64,000 bases of DNA from an uncultured bacterium. Its GTDB lineage: Bacteria; Bacteroidota; Bacteroidia; Bacteroidales; Rikenellaceae. Both the position numbers and the translations under genes were made by a program. Within the stretch, counting starts at the first letter, position 1. Each line of letters starts with the position of its first letter. The notes beneath the pieces were generated by a model that was not told the DNA's origin, did not search any database, and was given only the letters and a program-made list of their open reading frames with translations. Where the stretch lies: NCBI GenBank assembly GCA_905214725.1, contig CAJMNH010000006.1:62001-126000 (forward strand), read 5' to 3'. Positions 37,176 through 47,400 of the stretch are shown here, in pieces.

Positions 37176-38969
37176 ATGAAAAAATTTATCATATTACTGT
37201 TCGTCGGTGCTTCATTGAGTTCGTGCGAGGATTTTCTGACGCAGGAGAATCCCAACAAAATCGAGAGCGAGTACTATTTCAAGGACGAATCGTCGCTGGA
37301 GATCTACGCCAACGGTTTGGTGCGGAGCTTCGCCACGGGCATCAAGAGTTTCGTGGACGGCGACAAAAACGCCGACACGCACTCTTGGGACGGCGCGGCG
37401 GCCTATTTCAAGGATAACTATTCGGCTTCGGACGCTTCGAACTGGGGCACGGGCAACTGGTCGCAGCTGCGCGCGATCAATTTCTATCTGGGCAACATGC
37501 GCGACGCCAAGGCGCCGGATGCCGTGCTGAATCACTACGAGGGCGTCGGCCGCTTCTTCCGCGCGCTGTTTTACTATGCCAAGGTGCGCACCTTCGGCGC
37601 CGTGCCTTGGTACGAGAAGTCGATCGAAGCGACCGATCGGGAGGAGCTCTACAAGGACCGCGACAACCGCGAGTACGTCTGCCGCAAGATTCTCGACGAT
37701 CTGAACTACGCCTGCACCTACTGCTCGACGGCGGCTTCCTACCGCGTGCAGGCTTCGTATATCCACCGCTATGTGGCGCTTGCGCTCAAAGCGCGTTTCT
37801 GTCTCTACGAAGGGACGATGCGCAAGTATCACACGCTCGATCCCTCGACGGGCAAACCGTGGCTGTCGGACGAGAGCGAGATGTACCTGCGCGAATGCGT
37901 TTCGGCCTGCGAGGCGATCATCCGCGACGGCGTCTATTCGATTACGGACAATCCCGCCAACCGGAAAACGCAGTATCGGGCGATGTTCGTCGAAAGCAAC
38001 GCTACGACCGCCTACGCCAATGAGATCATCTGGGCGCGCAACTACGATTCGGACCTGAACGTGACCCACTACATGAACTCCTACCTTATCAATCAGCAGT
38101 ACGGCAATTACGCCTTCACGCGCCAGTTCATCAACACCTATCTGATGACCGACGGCACGCCGTTCACCGAGAAGTATCCCGACTACAACGGCGTCGATTT
38201 CGCTACGGAGTGCGCCGACCGCGACTACCGGTTGGCGCAGACGATCCGTACGCCGGGCTTCACGCGCGACGGCGGCAAGACGCAGTGGGCGCCCGACGTG
38301 ACCTTCTCGAAGACGGGCTACCAGCCGATCAAGTGGCTCACCGACGATTCGAGCAAGGATACCAACACCTCCAAATGCGACAACGACGTGCCGCTGATGC
38401 GTTACGCCGAGGTGCTGCTCAACTACGCCGAGGCGAAAGCCGAACTGGGCGAGATGAGCGAGGAGATCTGGAACAAAACGATCAAGCCGCTGCGCGAGCG
38501 TTCGGGCGTCGCGAGCATCTATCCCGCCGAGGCCGATCCTTATATGGCGGCGTATTTTCAGAATCAGGTCTCCGATCCCTATATTTTGGAGGTGCGCCGC
38601 GAACGGGGCGTCGAGCTGACGATGGAGAACGTGCGTTACGACGACATCGTCCGCTGGCATCAGGGCGAGCTGTTCGCCCGTCCGTGGATCGGCATCTGGA
38701 TCGCGGCGGCGGAGACGCCGATCGATCTCAACGGCGACGGCGTCAACGACTGCATCGTCACCTCCGATCCCGGCAACAAGTCGCCGCTCAAAATTCTCTT
38801 CATCGACGGCGCTTCCGAAGCGGGACACAAACTCTCGCAGGGCACGTCGGGCAATATCCTGCCCTCTACGGCCATCGAGCGCAAATGGCATGACTACAAG
38901 TATGTCAAGCCGGTGCCGACTACCGCGCGGCAGGAGAATCCCAACCTGTCGCAGAATCCCGAATGGTAG
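37176..38969 (+). CDS. SusD/RagB-family lipoprotein SusD3
   Basis: A 597-residue outer-membrane lipoprotein partner of SusC3, lipobox LSSC near residue 17, start DFLTQENPNKIESEYYFKDE. Close duplicate of SusD2 with conserved HRYVALALKARFCLYEGTMR and RRERGVELTMENVRYDD. A good ribosome-binding site (GGGAGGA) precedes the ATG. If susC3 is switched off, this lid protein would still be made without its barrel. Confidence 0.93.
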   Translation: MKKFIILLFVGASLSSCEDFLTQENPNKIESEYYFKDESSLEIYANGLVRSFATGIKSFVDGDKNADTHSWDGAAAYFKDNYSASDASNWGTGNWSQLRAINFYLGNMRDAKAPDAVLNHYEGVGRFFRALFYYAKVRTFGAVPWYEKSIEATDREELYKDRDNREYVCRKILDDLNYACTYCSTAASYRVQASYIHRYVALALKARFCLYEGTMRKYHTLDPSTGKPWLSDESEMYLRECVSACEAIIRDGVYSITDNPANRKTQYRAMFVESNATTAYANEIIWARNYDSDLNVTHYMNSYLINQQYGNYAFTRQFINTYLMTDGTPFTEKYPDYNGVDFATECADRDYRLAQTIRTPGFTRDGGKTQWAPDVTFSKTGYQPIKWLTDDSSKDTNTSKCDNDVPLMRYAEVLLNYAEAKAELGEMSEEIWNKTIKPLRERSGVASIYPAEADPYMAAYFQNQVSDPYILEVRRERGVELTMENVRYDDIVRWHQGELFARPWIGIWIAAAETPIDLNGDGVNDCIVTSDPGNKSPLKILFIDGASEAGHKLSQGTSGNILPSTAIERKWHDYKYVKPVPTTARQENPNLSQNPEW

Positions 38970-38992
38970 ACTGTGTTAACCCTTAAAACTGA

Positions 38993-40324
38993 ATGTTTAT
39001 GAAATTATTCCATAAAATCGGGCTGGTGTTCGTCGCCTCGGCGGCGCTCGTGACAGCGTGCTCTTCCGACGACGATCCCTTCTTCGCCCGTGAAAACGAC
39101 TACCTCACCTTCGACTGCAACGAGCAGTCGGTAGAGCAGAGCCTCCAATGCGACGGAGCGTGGAAGATCGACTACGACGGCAACGACTGGATCGCCGTCT
39201 CGCCCGACGAAGGCGTCGGCGACGGCGAATTGGGCTTCATTTCGGTCGGCGTGGCCTACAATCGGGGCGCCGAGCGTACGGGTACGATCTACATCGATTT
39301 CAACGGCAAGGCCTATCCCATCCACATCACGCAGGGCGCCTGCGATTTCGCTTACGGGACTCTCTCTTCGACGGGTTCGCTGATACAGGGCGTCGAGAGC
39401 GATTTTCTGCTGACGCTCGCCTATGCGAACGCCAACGGCGACGAATCCGTCGCCCTGAGTTGTCGGATGACGGGCGCTTCCGACGGCCTCTCGGCCGCCG
39501 ACTGCACGTTCGACAAGTTCCAGAAGGGCAGCGGCGCGATCACGATGGCCGTGACGGGCACGCCGGCCCAAACGGGCGAAGTCTTCTTCGAGCTGCTCGT
39601 CGACGGCGTTTCGAAGGGTACGGTCAAGACGACCGTCGTGGCCGATCCCTCGTCGATCGTCGGCGGATTCCCCGTCTGGTGGGACTTCTCCTCCGAGGCC
39701 AATGCGACCGTGCAGCAGGATCCGCACAATTACAGCTGGGGCAGCGGCTCGCAGCATCCCTGCGACGCTTCGGCGCCTTCGACCGACCACAAGTACCTCG
39801 ACTGGAGCGATCGCGGCGGTTACCTGACCGTCGTCTGTTCGACCGCCAGCGGTTGGGGCTACGGTGAAGGCCACTGCTACATGAAGGGGTTGCAGAAGGA
39901 CGATTACTGGCTGATGGCCTTCCCCGTGAAGAACCTCAAGGAAGGCACCGTCATCGCCTTCGAAGCCGCCGTCGGCTGTTCGGGCTCGGGTGCGCGGTAC
40001 TATGCGTTGGAGTATTCGGCCGACCAGACCCAGTGGTTCTTGGCCGACGGCTCCGAGACCGTCACCGGCGTCGACGGTTCGACGGGTCCCGCACACTATA
40101 CGGTGATGACCGACAAGGCGCTTCCCAATGACAAGACGCCTGCGTGCGGTTGGGCCAGCTATACCTTCCCCGTCAAGGGATGCTCCGTGAGCGACGGCTT
40201 GTTCTTCGTGCGCCTGCGCGTCTCGCTCAACATCCGTCTGAACGCTTCGCAGACCACCTATACCATTGCTACGGGTGGTTCCGAACGACTCAAAGGCATC
40301 GTCAAGGTATCGCTTCCCGAATAG
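38993..40324 (+). CDS. BACON-domain surface lipoprotein (module C)
   Basis: A 443-residue lipoprotein, lipobox VTAC followed by SSDDD. N-terminal BACON-like domain (GAWKIDYDGNDWIAVSPDEG; YPIHITQGAC), then middle and C-terminal beta-sandwich domains (YYALEYSADQTQWFLADG). Domain order and sequence match the module B lipoprotein at 30878. Probable surface ligand-binding protein. The start could equally be the second ATG at 38999. Confidence 0.72.
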   Translation: MFMKLFHKIGLVFVASAALVTACSSDDDPFFARENDYLTFDCNEQSVEQSLQCDGAWKIDYDGNDWIAVSPDEGVGDGELGFISVGVAYNRGAERTGTIYIDFNGKAYPIHITQGACDFAYGTLSSTGSLIQGVESDFLLTLAYANANGDESVALSCRMTGASDGLSAADCTFDKFQKGSGAITMAVTGTPAQTGEVFFELLVDGVSKGTVKTTVVADPSSIVGGFPVWWDFSSEANATVQQDPHNYSWGSGSQHPCDASAPSTDHKYLDWSDRGGYLTVVCSTASGWGYGEGHCYMKGLQKDDYWLMAFPVKNLKEGTVIAFEAAVGCSGSGARYYALEYSADQTQWFLADGSETVTGVDGSTGPAHYTVMTDKALPNDKTPACGWASYTFPVKGCSVSDGLFFVRLRVSLNIRLNASQTTYTIATGGSERLKGIVKVSLPE

Positions 40325-40334
40325 ATGCGTTCAC

Positions 40335-40364
40335 GGCAGGCGGAGTCGTCCGGCTCCGTCTGCC
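40335..40364 (+). other. Intercistronic GC hairpin in module C
   Basis: GGCAGGCGGAG (40335-40345) pairs with CTCCGTCTGCC (40354-40364), 11 bp with one G-U pair. No T run. It follows the BACON lipoprotein, as the hairpin at 32240 does in module B. Confidence 0.55.
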
Positions 40365-40396
40365 TTAACGTCAAATGATAATTATTGATAAAAACG

Positions 40397-41809
40397 ATGA
40401 AAACGATCAATCGCATATTTCTGCTGCTGGCGACGCTTTTAGTCTCGGTCTCCTGCAGCGACGACGACAAGGAGCTGGTGATGTACTCCCTGCGCTTCGA
40501 ACCCAACAGCATCACCCTCGGCGTAGGAAAAACCTACCGGCTTACGCCGATCTCCGATCCGGCGTACGACGGGGTGCAGTACGAATGGAAATCGGTCGAC
40601 GAGAAGGTTGCCACCGTCGACCGGACGGGTCTGGTGACGGGCGTCGGCGCCGGTTCTACGGAGGTGCGCGCCTTCTACGGCGACAACCGGCTGGCGCGTT
40701 GTCTGGTCTCGGTGGTGGAGAACACCTCTTCGCTGCCCGATCCCACGGCGGCGCTCGCTGCCGGCCTGACGCAGCCGCTGATCTTCTCGAGCAACCAGCT
40801 TCCCTACAAGGGAACGATCATGCAGTGTTTCGACTTCTACGACGAAAACGGTTACATCTACTACACGCAGAGCGTCGGCGATACGAAGACCGGTAACAAA
40901 TGGATGGTGGCGCTGGGCCGTCAGAAACGCAACGAGGCCCCTTCGGACGACTACATGAAGCTCCAATGGTTCGGTCACGGGACGCTGCTCGTGGCCGAGA
41001 AGGCCGCCGACGGCGACTACGTCTGGATCAACTCCAACGGTACGCTTTCGGGGACGGACTACACCAACAACCTCACCTTCTCGCGCATCAAGTACCAGAA
41101 GGGGGCGGTGATGAGCCACTATGCCGGCGATACGTTCTACCTGAGCCAGTACGTCGACGCTTCGGGTACGACGTGGACGGTGCGCGACGTGCAGCCTTCG
41201 ATCGACTTCGTCAACCGCCGCCTGCTGATCGGCTGCCGCACGACGGACATGCGTCACAATGTGATTTACGATCTCGATGCCGTGCTCGCACTGGAAGAGG
41301 AGACGGTCGAGGTGACCCGCACATGGGGCGGCGAGACGGCCGCCGAAGGCGTTACCGAGAAGAAGACCGAGACCGCGTCGCTCCAAGCGCGCAATCTCAA
41401 TCGCCTGACGCCGCTCGGATCGTTCCGCCTGCCCAGCTATCTCAATACGGGTCAGACCCATCAGGTCTACTCTTACAGCCATCAGGGACAGGCTGTCTGG
41501 GGCGATTATGTCTATTGGTACGAAGGCGAGGCGATCCAGAAGACGGGCGAGCTGTACGACGGGTCGGTCGCCTATGTCGCCGTATTCGACTATACGGGCA
41601 AGCTGGTCTGCCCCCGTACGCAGGTGGCTGCCTGCTCCGACTTCACGAGCCTGAGCACGCTGCTCGATGCGAAGGATTGCTATTGCGAGGGCGAGGGCAT
41701 GCAGCTCAAACAGGGCAAAAAGCTCTATCTCGGCATCGCCACCCACACTTCGGCGGCGTCGGGCAATCGTCTGGCGTCGATCCTGCAATACGAATGCGAA
41801 ATCAAGTAG
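40397..41809 (+). CDS. Lipoprotein with Ig-like (Big_2) domain and putative beta-propeller
   Basis: A 470-residue lipoprotein, lipobox SVSC then SDDDKE. Residues about 30-110 form a bacterial Ig-like Big_2-type domain (LRFEPNSITLGVGKTYRLTP; VDEKVATVDRTGLVTGVGAG). Residues about 115-470 are repeated beta-strand units (MQCFDFYDENGYIYYTQS, MKLQWFGHGTLLVAE, VWINSNG) that recall TagC/helveticin-like beta-propellers known from teichoic-acid-associated and phage receptor-binding proteins. That resemblance is from memory of the family pattern and is tentative. It has no counterpart in module B. Probably a surface binding or hydrolytic protein. An ATG at 40397 was chosen over the TTG at 40385. Confidence 0.55.
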   Translation: MKTINRIFLLLATLLVSVSCSDDDKELVMYSLRFEPNSITLGVGKTYRLTPISDPAYDGVQYEWKSVDEKVATVDRTGLVTGVGAGSTEVRAFYGDNRLARCLVSVVENTSSLPDPTAALAAGLTQPLIFSSNQLPYKGTIMQCFDFYDENGYIYYTQSVGDTKTGNKWMVALGRQKRNEAPSDDYMKLQWFGHGTLLVAEKAADGDYVWINSNGTLSGTDYTNNLTFSRIKYQKGAVMSHYAGDTFYLSQYVDASGTTWTVRDVQPSIDFVNRRLLIGCRTTDMRHNVIYDLDAVLALEEETVEVTRTWGGETAAEGVTEKKTETASLQARNLNRLTPLGSFRLPSYLNTGQTHQVYSYSHQGQAVWGDYVYWYEGEAIQKTGELYDGSVAYVAVFDYTGKLVCPRTQVAACSDFTSLSTLLDAKDCYCEGEGMQLKQGKKLYLGIATHTSAASGNRLASILQYECEIK

Positions 41810-41984
41810 CGAATGCGATTCTTTGCTTATCTTTGACTGCGTCTTAGATACTCCGTTTGGGCATAATGCAAACAAGTTTGCTTCTGCGCTCGACTTTCGT
41901 ATCTTTGTAATGTCCGTCCGTTCCGGTTCCGCTGCGGCGTTCGGTACGTGAAACGATCTGTCAATTAATACGAACCGATATCTT

Positions 41985-42749
41985 ATGAAAAGAGTATCCC
42001 TGTTGTTTGCGCTGGCGGCGCTCTGCTTCGCGCAAAGCGCGTTGGCTTGGGGCAAATCGGGTCACGACGCCGTGGCCTACATTGCCGAGACGCATCTTAC
42101 CAAAAAGGCGAAAGCCAATATCGAGAAGTATCTGGGCCATTCGATCGTCTACGACGCGTCGTGGATGGACGATTACCGCGCCGAACCCGGCTATGAGATG
42201 ACCAATTGGTGGCATGTGGATTACGGCAAGGACGAGCCGACGAAGGACGCCGACGGCAATCCGCTCGAACCCAACGTGCTGCGCGAACTGAACCGCGCTA
42301 TCGAACGGTTGAAGAACTATAAGAACCTCGACGACTCGACCGTAGTGGTCAATCTGCGCTATGTGATTCATCTGGTGGGCGACATGCACTGCCCGTCGCA
42401 TGTCAACTATCAGCAGAGCCGTATGCGCGTGATTTTCTACGGCGTCGATACGCAGTACCATGCGCTTTTCGACGGCGGAATTCTCGATCGCAAGCATCGC
42501 TGGGGCTATATGGAGTACAAGCATCAACTCGACCGCTGTTCCCGCAGGGAGCAACGGGCGATGGCCGCCGGCACGCCCGACGACTGGTTCGCCGAGAGCC
42601 GGCGCGAATGCGCGGTCATCTACGACTGGGCCGCGCCCGGCGACAAACTGGGATTGCCCTTCTGCAACAAGGCGATCGGTTTTCTGGATCACCAGCTGAT
42701 CAAGGCGTCGTATCGTCTGGCCAAAGTACTCAACGAACTGTTCGACTGA
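41985..42749 (+). CDS. S1/P1-type zinc nuclease
   Basis: A 254-residue exported nuclease. A signal peptide ends at LAWGKSG, leaving the tryptophan that is the first zinc ligand at the mature N-terminus. The other ligands of the trinuclear zinc site are recognisable: GHD, ASWMDD, WWHVDY, HLVGDMHCPSH and YHALFDGGILD. The family cuts single-stranded DNA and RNA and removes 3' phosphates, and some members act as phospholipase C-like phosphodiesterases. As the last gene of a SusCD operon it suggests nucleic acid or another phosphodiester polymer as substrate. It ends inside a duplicated segment. Confidence 0.88.
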   Translation: MKRVSLLFALAALCFAQSALAWGKSGHDAVAYIAETHLTKKAKANIEKYLGHSIVYDASWMDDYRAEPGYEMTNWWHVDYGKDEPTKDADGNPLEPNVLRELNRAIERLKNYKNLDDSTVVVNLRYVIHLVGDMHCPSHVNYQQSRMRVIFYGVDTQYHALFDGGILDRKHRWGYMEYKHQLDRCSRREQRAMAAGTPDDWFAESRRECAVIYDWAAPGDKLGLPFCNKAIGFLDHQLIKASYRLAKVLNELFD

Positions 42750-43011
42750 GCGAAACCCCTCTCTAATCTTCTTTTTTCGGGCTCCAACACCCGACCTCCC
42801 CCGCAGCCGGCGCATTGTCGCCGGTTGCGGGGGATATTTATTTTTCGGCAGGCCGCGATGCAAAAAAAGGTTTTTTTGTAATACTTTTTGCGGGATTGGT
42901 TGTATATTGATATGGAATTACCGACCAAGAACCTATGCAGATCGAACCGCGGGCCCTTCTTTCCGGCGTAAAAAACGGAAACCGACTGATGTTCACCTTG
43001 TGTTACGACAG
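42741..43011 (+). repeat. Duplicated intergenic segment, copy 2
   Basis: Partner of 33220-33548. It starts in the last three codons of the nuclease gene, includes the module C terminator and promoter-like block, and runs about 25 codons into the intact sigma gene. This copy probably keeps the original arrangement because the sigma and FecR genes downstream are complete. Confidence 0.85.
42797..42845 (+). terminator. Rho-independent terminator of module C
   Basis: A 16-bp stem with one mismatch (42797-42812 with 42819-42834) is followed by a T-rich stretch. It is a near copy of the terminator at 33276. Confidence 0.8.
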
Positions 43012-43477
43012 GTATCATAAGGGAATTTATCTGTTCGTGCTCAAATACGTACGCTGCGCAGCGCTGGCGGAGGACATCGTGCAGGAGGTTTTCTTCAAAT
43101 TGTGGATGAACCGGCGGGGACTGCGAGAGGAGGGTAATCTGGCCGCACTGCTGTATGCGATGGCCAAGAATCTGACGGTGAATGCGATTCGCAAGCATAA
43201 GATCGTGGAGACGGGCAACGTCCGCTACTACGATCTGCACGACGGAAGGCAGGAGCCGCCGCCCGCGGAAGGCGACTCGGACGAAACGGTGCAGCGGCTT
43301 CGGCTGGCCGTTGGAGAGCTGCCGGCGCGGCAGCGGACGATCTTCAATCTGAAAATCTACGAAAGCCGCTCCAATCAGGAGATCGCCGATATGCTCAACG
43401 TTTCGGTCAATACCGTCAAGGTGCATTACGCCCGTACGATGAAGCATCTGTGTCAACGATTGAAAAAAAGTTATTAG
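42935..43477 (+). CDS. ECF-type RNA polymerase sigma factor (module D)
   Basis: A 180-residue ECF sigma factor. Region 2 near residues 20-85 (CYDRYHKGIYLFVLKYVRCA; EDIVQEVFFKLW) and region 4 near 125-175, with helix-turn-helix NQEIADMLNVSVNTVKVHYA. FecR follows directly. Its first codons are duplicated as a remnant at 33472. Because SusC3 and SusC4 share nearly the same STN domain, this sigma/FecR pair may answer to both transporters (inference). Confidence 0.92.
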   Translation: MQIEPRALLSGVKNGNRLMFTLCYDRYHKGIYLFVLKYVRCAALAEDIVQEVFFKLWMNRRGLREEGNLAALLYAMAKNLTVNAIRKHKIVETGNVRYYDLHDGRQEPPPAEGDSDETVQRLRLAVGELPARQRTIFNLKIYESRSNQEIADMLNVSVNTVKVHYARTMKHLCQRLKKSY

Positions 43478-43486
43478 TTGGAATAT

Positions 43487-44407
43487 ATGGGAAAGAATTC
43501 GGAGAAATATGCCGGCGGCCTCTCGCCGGAACGTATCCGACAGATGGACGCCGACATCGCGCAGGCGCTTTTGTCGGAACGGGAGATCGGAGCGGTTGAC
43601 GTGCCGTCGCTCAAACTGCTCGATGCCATCGACGCCAAGATCCGCCGCCGCAACCGTCTGTCGATCGCGGGCGCCTTCGCGGCGGTCTGCCTGCCGCTCG
43701 TCGTCCTCTGCCTGACGGCTTTTTCGGAACTCTACGGCTGGGGCGCCGATCCCGTGATGCGGAGCGTCCAAGTGCCGGCGGGCGAACATCTGCGGGTGCT
43801 GCTGGCCGACGGTTCGGCCGTCACGCTCAACGCTTGCAGCGAGCTGCGCTATCCCGAAACCTTCGCGCGCCGGCGCCGCGAAGTAAGGTTGGTGCGGGGC
43901 GAAGCGTTTTTCGAAGTGGCGCCCGACGCTTCGGCGCCCTTTACGGTCGAGACCGACGATATGTCGGTCGAGGTGCTCGGGACGAAATTCAACGTCAACG
44001 CCTACGACGAGGGGACGACGACGGTCTATCTCAAGGAGGGCAAGGTGCGCCTGACCGAACGGGTGACGGGAGAGCGGAAACGTTACCTGATGTCGCCCGA
44101 CGAGTTGTTGACCGTCGACCGGAACGCCCGCAAATGTTATGCGGTCCGGCATACGGGGAAATCGACTCCCGAAGCGTGGCTGCATAACAATTACACCTTC
44201 ACGAACGCTCCGCTGGAAGACGTCGCGGGCTTCCTCGAACGGCATTACGCCGTCGAGATCGAGGTCGCCGATCCGCGCATCCTTCAATACAGCTATACGA
44301 TGGAGTTCTACAACGAGACGATCGACGAGGTGCTCTCGGTGATGGCGCAGATCACGCCGATCCGCTACTCGCGCGTCAACGACCGCATTACGGTTCGGGC
44401 GCGGTAA
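43487..44407 (+). CDS. FecR-family anti-sigma factor (module D)
   Basis: A 306-residue FecR-type anti-sigma factor. N-terminal cytoplasmic segment to about residue 55, one transmembrane helix (AGAFAAVCLPLVVLCLTAF), then periplasmic FecR domain (VPAGEHLRVLLADGSAVTLN; GEAFFEVAPD; VLGTKFNVNAYD) and a C-terminal STN-like secretin fold (YTFTNAPLEDVAGFLERHY). It should hold the adjacent sigma factor until the STN domain of SusC4, and possibly SusC3, reports ligand. The ATG at 43487 is 9 bases after the sigma stop; a TTG at 43478 is an alternative. Confidence 0.9.
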   Translation: MGKNSEKYAGGLSPERIRQMDADIAQALLSEREIGAVDVPSLKLLDAIDAKIRRRNRLSIAGAFAAVCLPLVVLCLTAFSELYGWGADPVMRSVQVPAGEHLRVLLADGSAVTLNACSELRYPETFARRRREVRLVRGEAFFEVAPDASAPFTVETDDMSVEVLGTKFNVNAYDEGTTTVYLKEGKVRLTERVTGERKRYLMSPDELLTVDRNARKCYAVRHTGKSTPEAWLHNNYTFTNAPLEDVAGFLERHYAVEIEVADPRILQYSYTMEFYNETIDEVLSVMAQITPIRYSRVNDRITVRAR

Positions 44408-44455
44408 GCGACCGTTCGAACCAGACTGGAAACACGTAACCTAAATCCAATATTC

Positions 44456-47400
44456 ATGAACTTATTTAGACTTCCTTACGGAGTTCCGTGGGGAGGGGTG
44501 AGGCGGCTTGTGCTTACGCTGGCCTGTTTGCTGACCTTCTCCGGTCTCTGTGCGCAGAATGTGACGCTCCGTTTCGAGCGGGCGAAACTGAAAACCGTGA
44601 TGGATGAAATCACGAGGCAGTGCGATCTGAGTTTCGCGTACAGCCGCGAAGTGGTCGATGCCGACCGGATCGTCAGCATCGATCTGCGGAACGCAACGCT
44701 CGATACTACGTTGCAAACCCTTTTTCCCGCCGGAAGCGGCATCGACTACGTCATCAAAAACCGTAAGATTCTCCTTTCGCCCGGCAAGCGGGCCGTGCAT
44801 GTCGACGCCGTCGTCAAGGGGCGGGTCGCGGACGACAAGCAGCAGCCCGTCGTGGGCGCGACCGTGGTGGTCGTGGGTACGACTCAGGGAACGACGACGG
44901 GTCTCGACGGACGCTTTTCACTTCGCGTGGCGGCCGACGATCCGGTGCTGAAGATCGATTTTCTGGGATATGAGCCGCGGGAACTTCGGCTCTCGCCGTC
45001 GCAGACGACGCTCGATATCACGCTTTCGCCTTCATCGAAGGAGATCGACGCCGTGGTGGTCACGGCGCTCGGCATCACGCGCAAGGAGAAAAGCCTCGGT
45101 TACGCCGTCTCGAAGGTTTCGAGCGAGGAGTTGGCCAATACGGCGGGCGGCAATTGGCTGAGCGGCATGGCCGGCAAGGTGGCCGGCCTGAACCTCGACC
45201 AGTCGTCGGCCGGTCCGGGCGGTTCGATCCGCGTCACGCTGCGCGGCGAGGGATCGTTGTCGCACGACAACAACTCGGCTCTTTTCGTTGTGGACGGCGT
45301 TCCGATCAACAGCGGCATGTCGTCGAACTCGTCGAACAGCTCCTACGACGCCGTCGACGCGCCGATCGACTACGGCAACGGAGCGGGCGACATCAATCCC
45401 GACGACGTGGAGTCGGTTTCGGTACTCAAAGGCCCTGCCGCTACGGCGCTCTACGGTTCGCGCGCCGCGAACGGCGCCATCGTCATCACCACCAAGTCGG
45501 GGCGCAAGCAGAAGGGGATCGGCGTCACCTTTTCGACCGGCATCACATGGGAACAACCCGGATTCTGGCCCGATTTCCAGTATGAATACGGTGCGGGCGA
45601 CTACCGCAAGAGCACGCTGGCATCGCACATGTCGAACGGCATCACGCCCGACGAATATTCGTTCTACACCGTTCCCGCCGAGCAGAGCTATAACGGCCAG
45701 AAGATTTCTTCGTTCCACTCGCGTTATCAGTTCGGCGAGAAGGTCGAAGGGCAGCTTCGCTATATGTACCGTTCCTACGACCGCGCCTCCGGAACCTATA
45801 CCCGTCTGCCTTACGAGGTTTGCGACTGGTACAAGGGATTCTTCGACACGGGCGTGACTTATACCAACAGCGTGGCGGTCGACGCCAGCGACGGGCACGG
45901 CTCGCAGCTGCGCGTCTCGGTAAAGGACGCGCGCACGGACTGGATCGTGCCCAATACCGGATACAACGTCCAGACATTCAGCGTTTCGGCGCTTAGCAAG
46001 CGCAACAAGTATATCGAGGCGGGCGTGAAACTGACCTACTATCGCAAGGATTCCGATAACCTGCCCATCAGCGGTTACAGCAATTCGTCGCCGCTCAAAA
46101 GTCTGATCTGGCAACCGACTTCGGCTTCGGTCGGCGACCTTTACAACGAATGGGCGAGCGGTCTGATCCGCGATTATTATGCCGGAGCGGACGGCATCAA
46201 ACTCTGCGATTCGAGTCTCGACAACCCCTATTTCGTCGCTTACGAACAGCTCAACACGATGGACCGCGACCGCGTCTACGGCAACATGAGCGTCACGGGA
46301 CACATCATCCCCGAGCAACTGTCGCTCACGCTGCGCGCCGGCGTCGATTTCAGCAACGACTTCCGTACACAGCAGAAACCGCAATATTCGCACTCCTATA
46401 CCAACGGCATGTATCGTGAACAGACGATACGCAACGTCGAGTTCAACACCGATTTCCTGCTCAGCTGGAAACGAACGTTCGGCGATTTCTTCCTCAATGC
46501 TTCGTTCGGCGGCAATGCAATGCTGACCAACTATTCCAACGTATCGTTGCTGGCCAATCAACTGGACGAGCCCAACGTCTTTATTTTGCAGAATGTCAGC
46601 GGACAGCTCGACGTGCGGGCGACGCGCACCAAAAAGGCGATCAACTCCTTCTACGGCTTTCTGTCGATGAGCTGGCGCGACATGATCTTTCTCGACGTGA
46701 CGGGGCGCAACGATTGGTCGAGTACGCTGGCGCCCGGTTACAACTCTTATTTTTACCCTTCGTTCAGCGGCAGCGTCCTCTTGGATCAGGTCTTCGACTT
46801 TGCCGAGCGTGCGCCGTGGATCGACATGCTCAAGGTGCGCGGTTCGTGGGCCAACGTCGGCAACGACACCGATCCCTACAATCTGCTGGCTACCTATTCC
46901 AATTCGGGGAATTTCACGGGCGCCTACCAACTCCCTTCCGAGACGCTCAACTACTACATTAAACCCGAAAATGTCGAGAGCTGGGAGGTGGGTCTGGAAG
47001 CCTCGTTCTTCAAGAAACGCATGGCCTTCGACGTCGCCTACTATTTTTCGGAGACGACCGACCAGATCATCAACGTGCCTTCGGACTGGGCTACGGGCGC
47101 CTCGTCGATCCTGATCAACGCCGGTTGCGTGCGCAACAAGGGAATCGAAGTGGCGGCCAATTTCGTTCCCGTGGCCACCAAGAACTGGCGCTGGAGCGTC
47201 AACCTCAACTGGTCGAAGAACTGGAACAAGCTGGTCGAATTGGCCGACGGGGTGGAGATGTGGCAGCTCAATGCGAAGAACACCGTCGGCAGTCGCGTCT
47301 TCGTCTACGCCTATCCCGGTACGGAACTGGGACGTATCTACGGCGTGGGTTACGAGCGGGCGCCCGAAGGAGCGTTCTATTACGACGAGTCGGGACGCAA

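Noticed and set aside
33220..43011. Repeated terminator-promoter segments considered as a CRISPR array or IS ends
   Set aside because: Only two direct copies about 9.5 kb apart, with coding sequence between and no spacers, transposase or target-site duplication seen.
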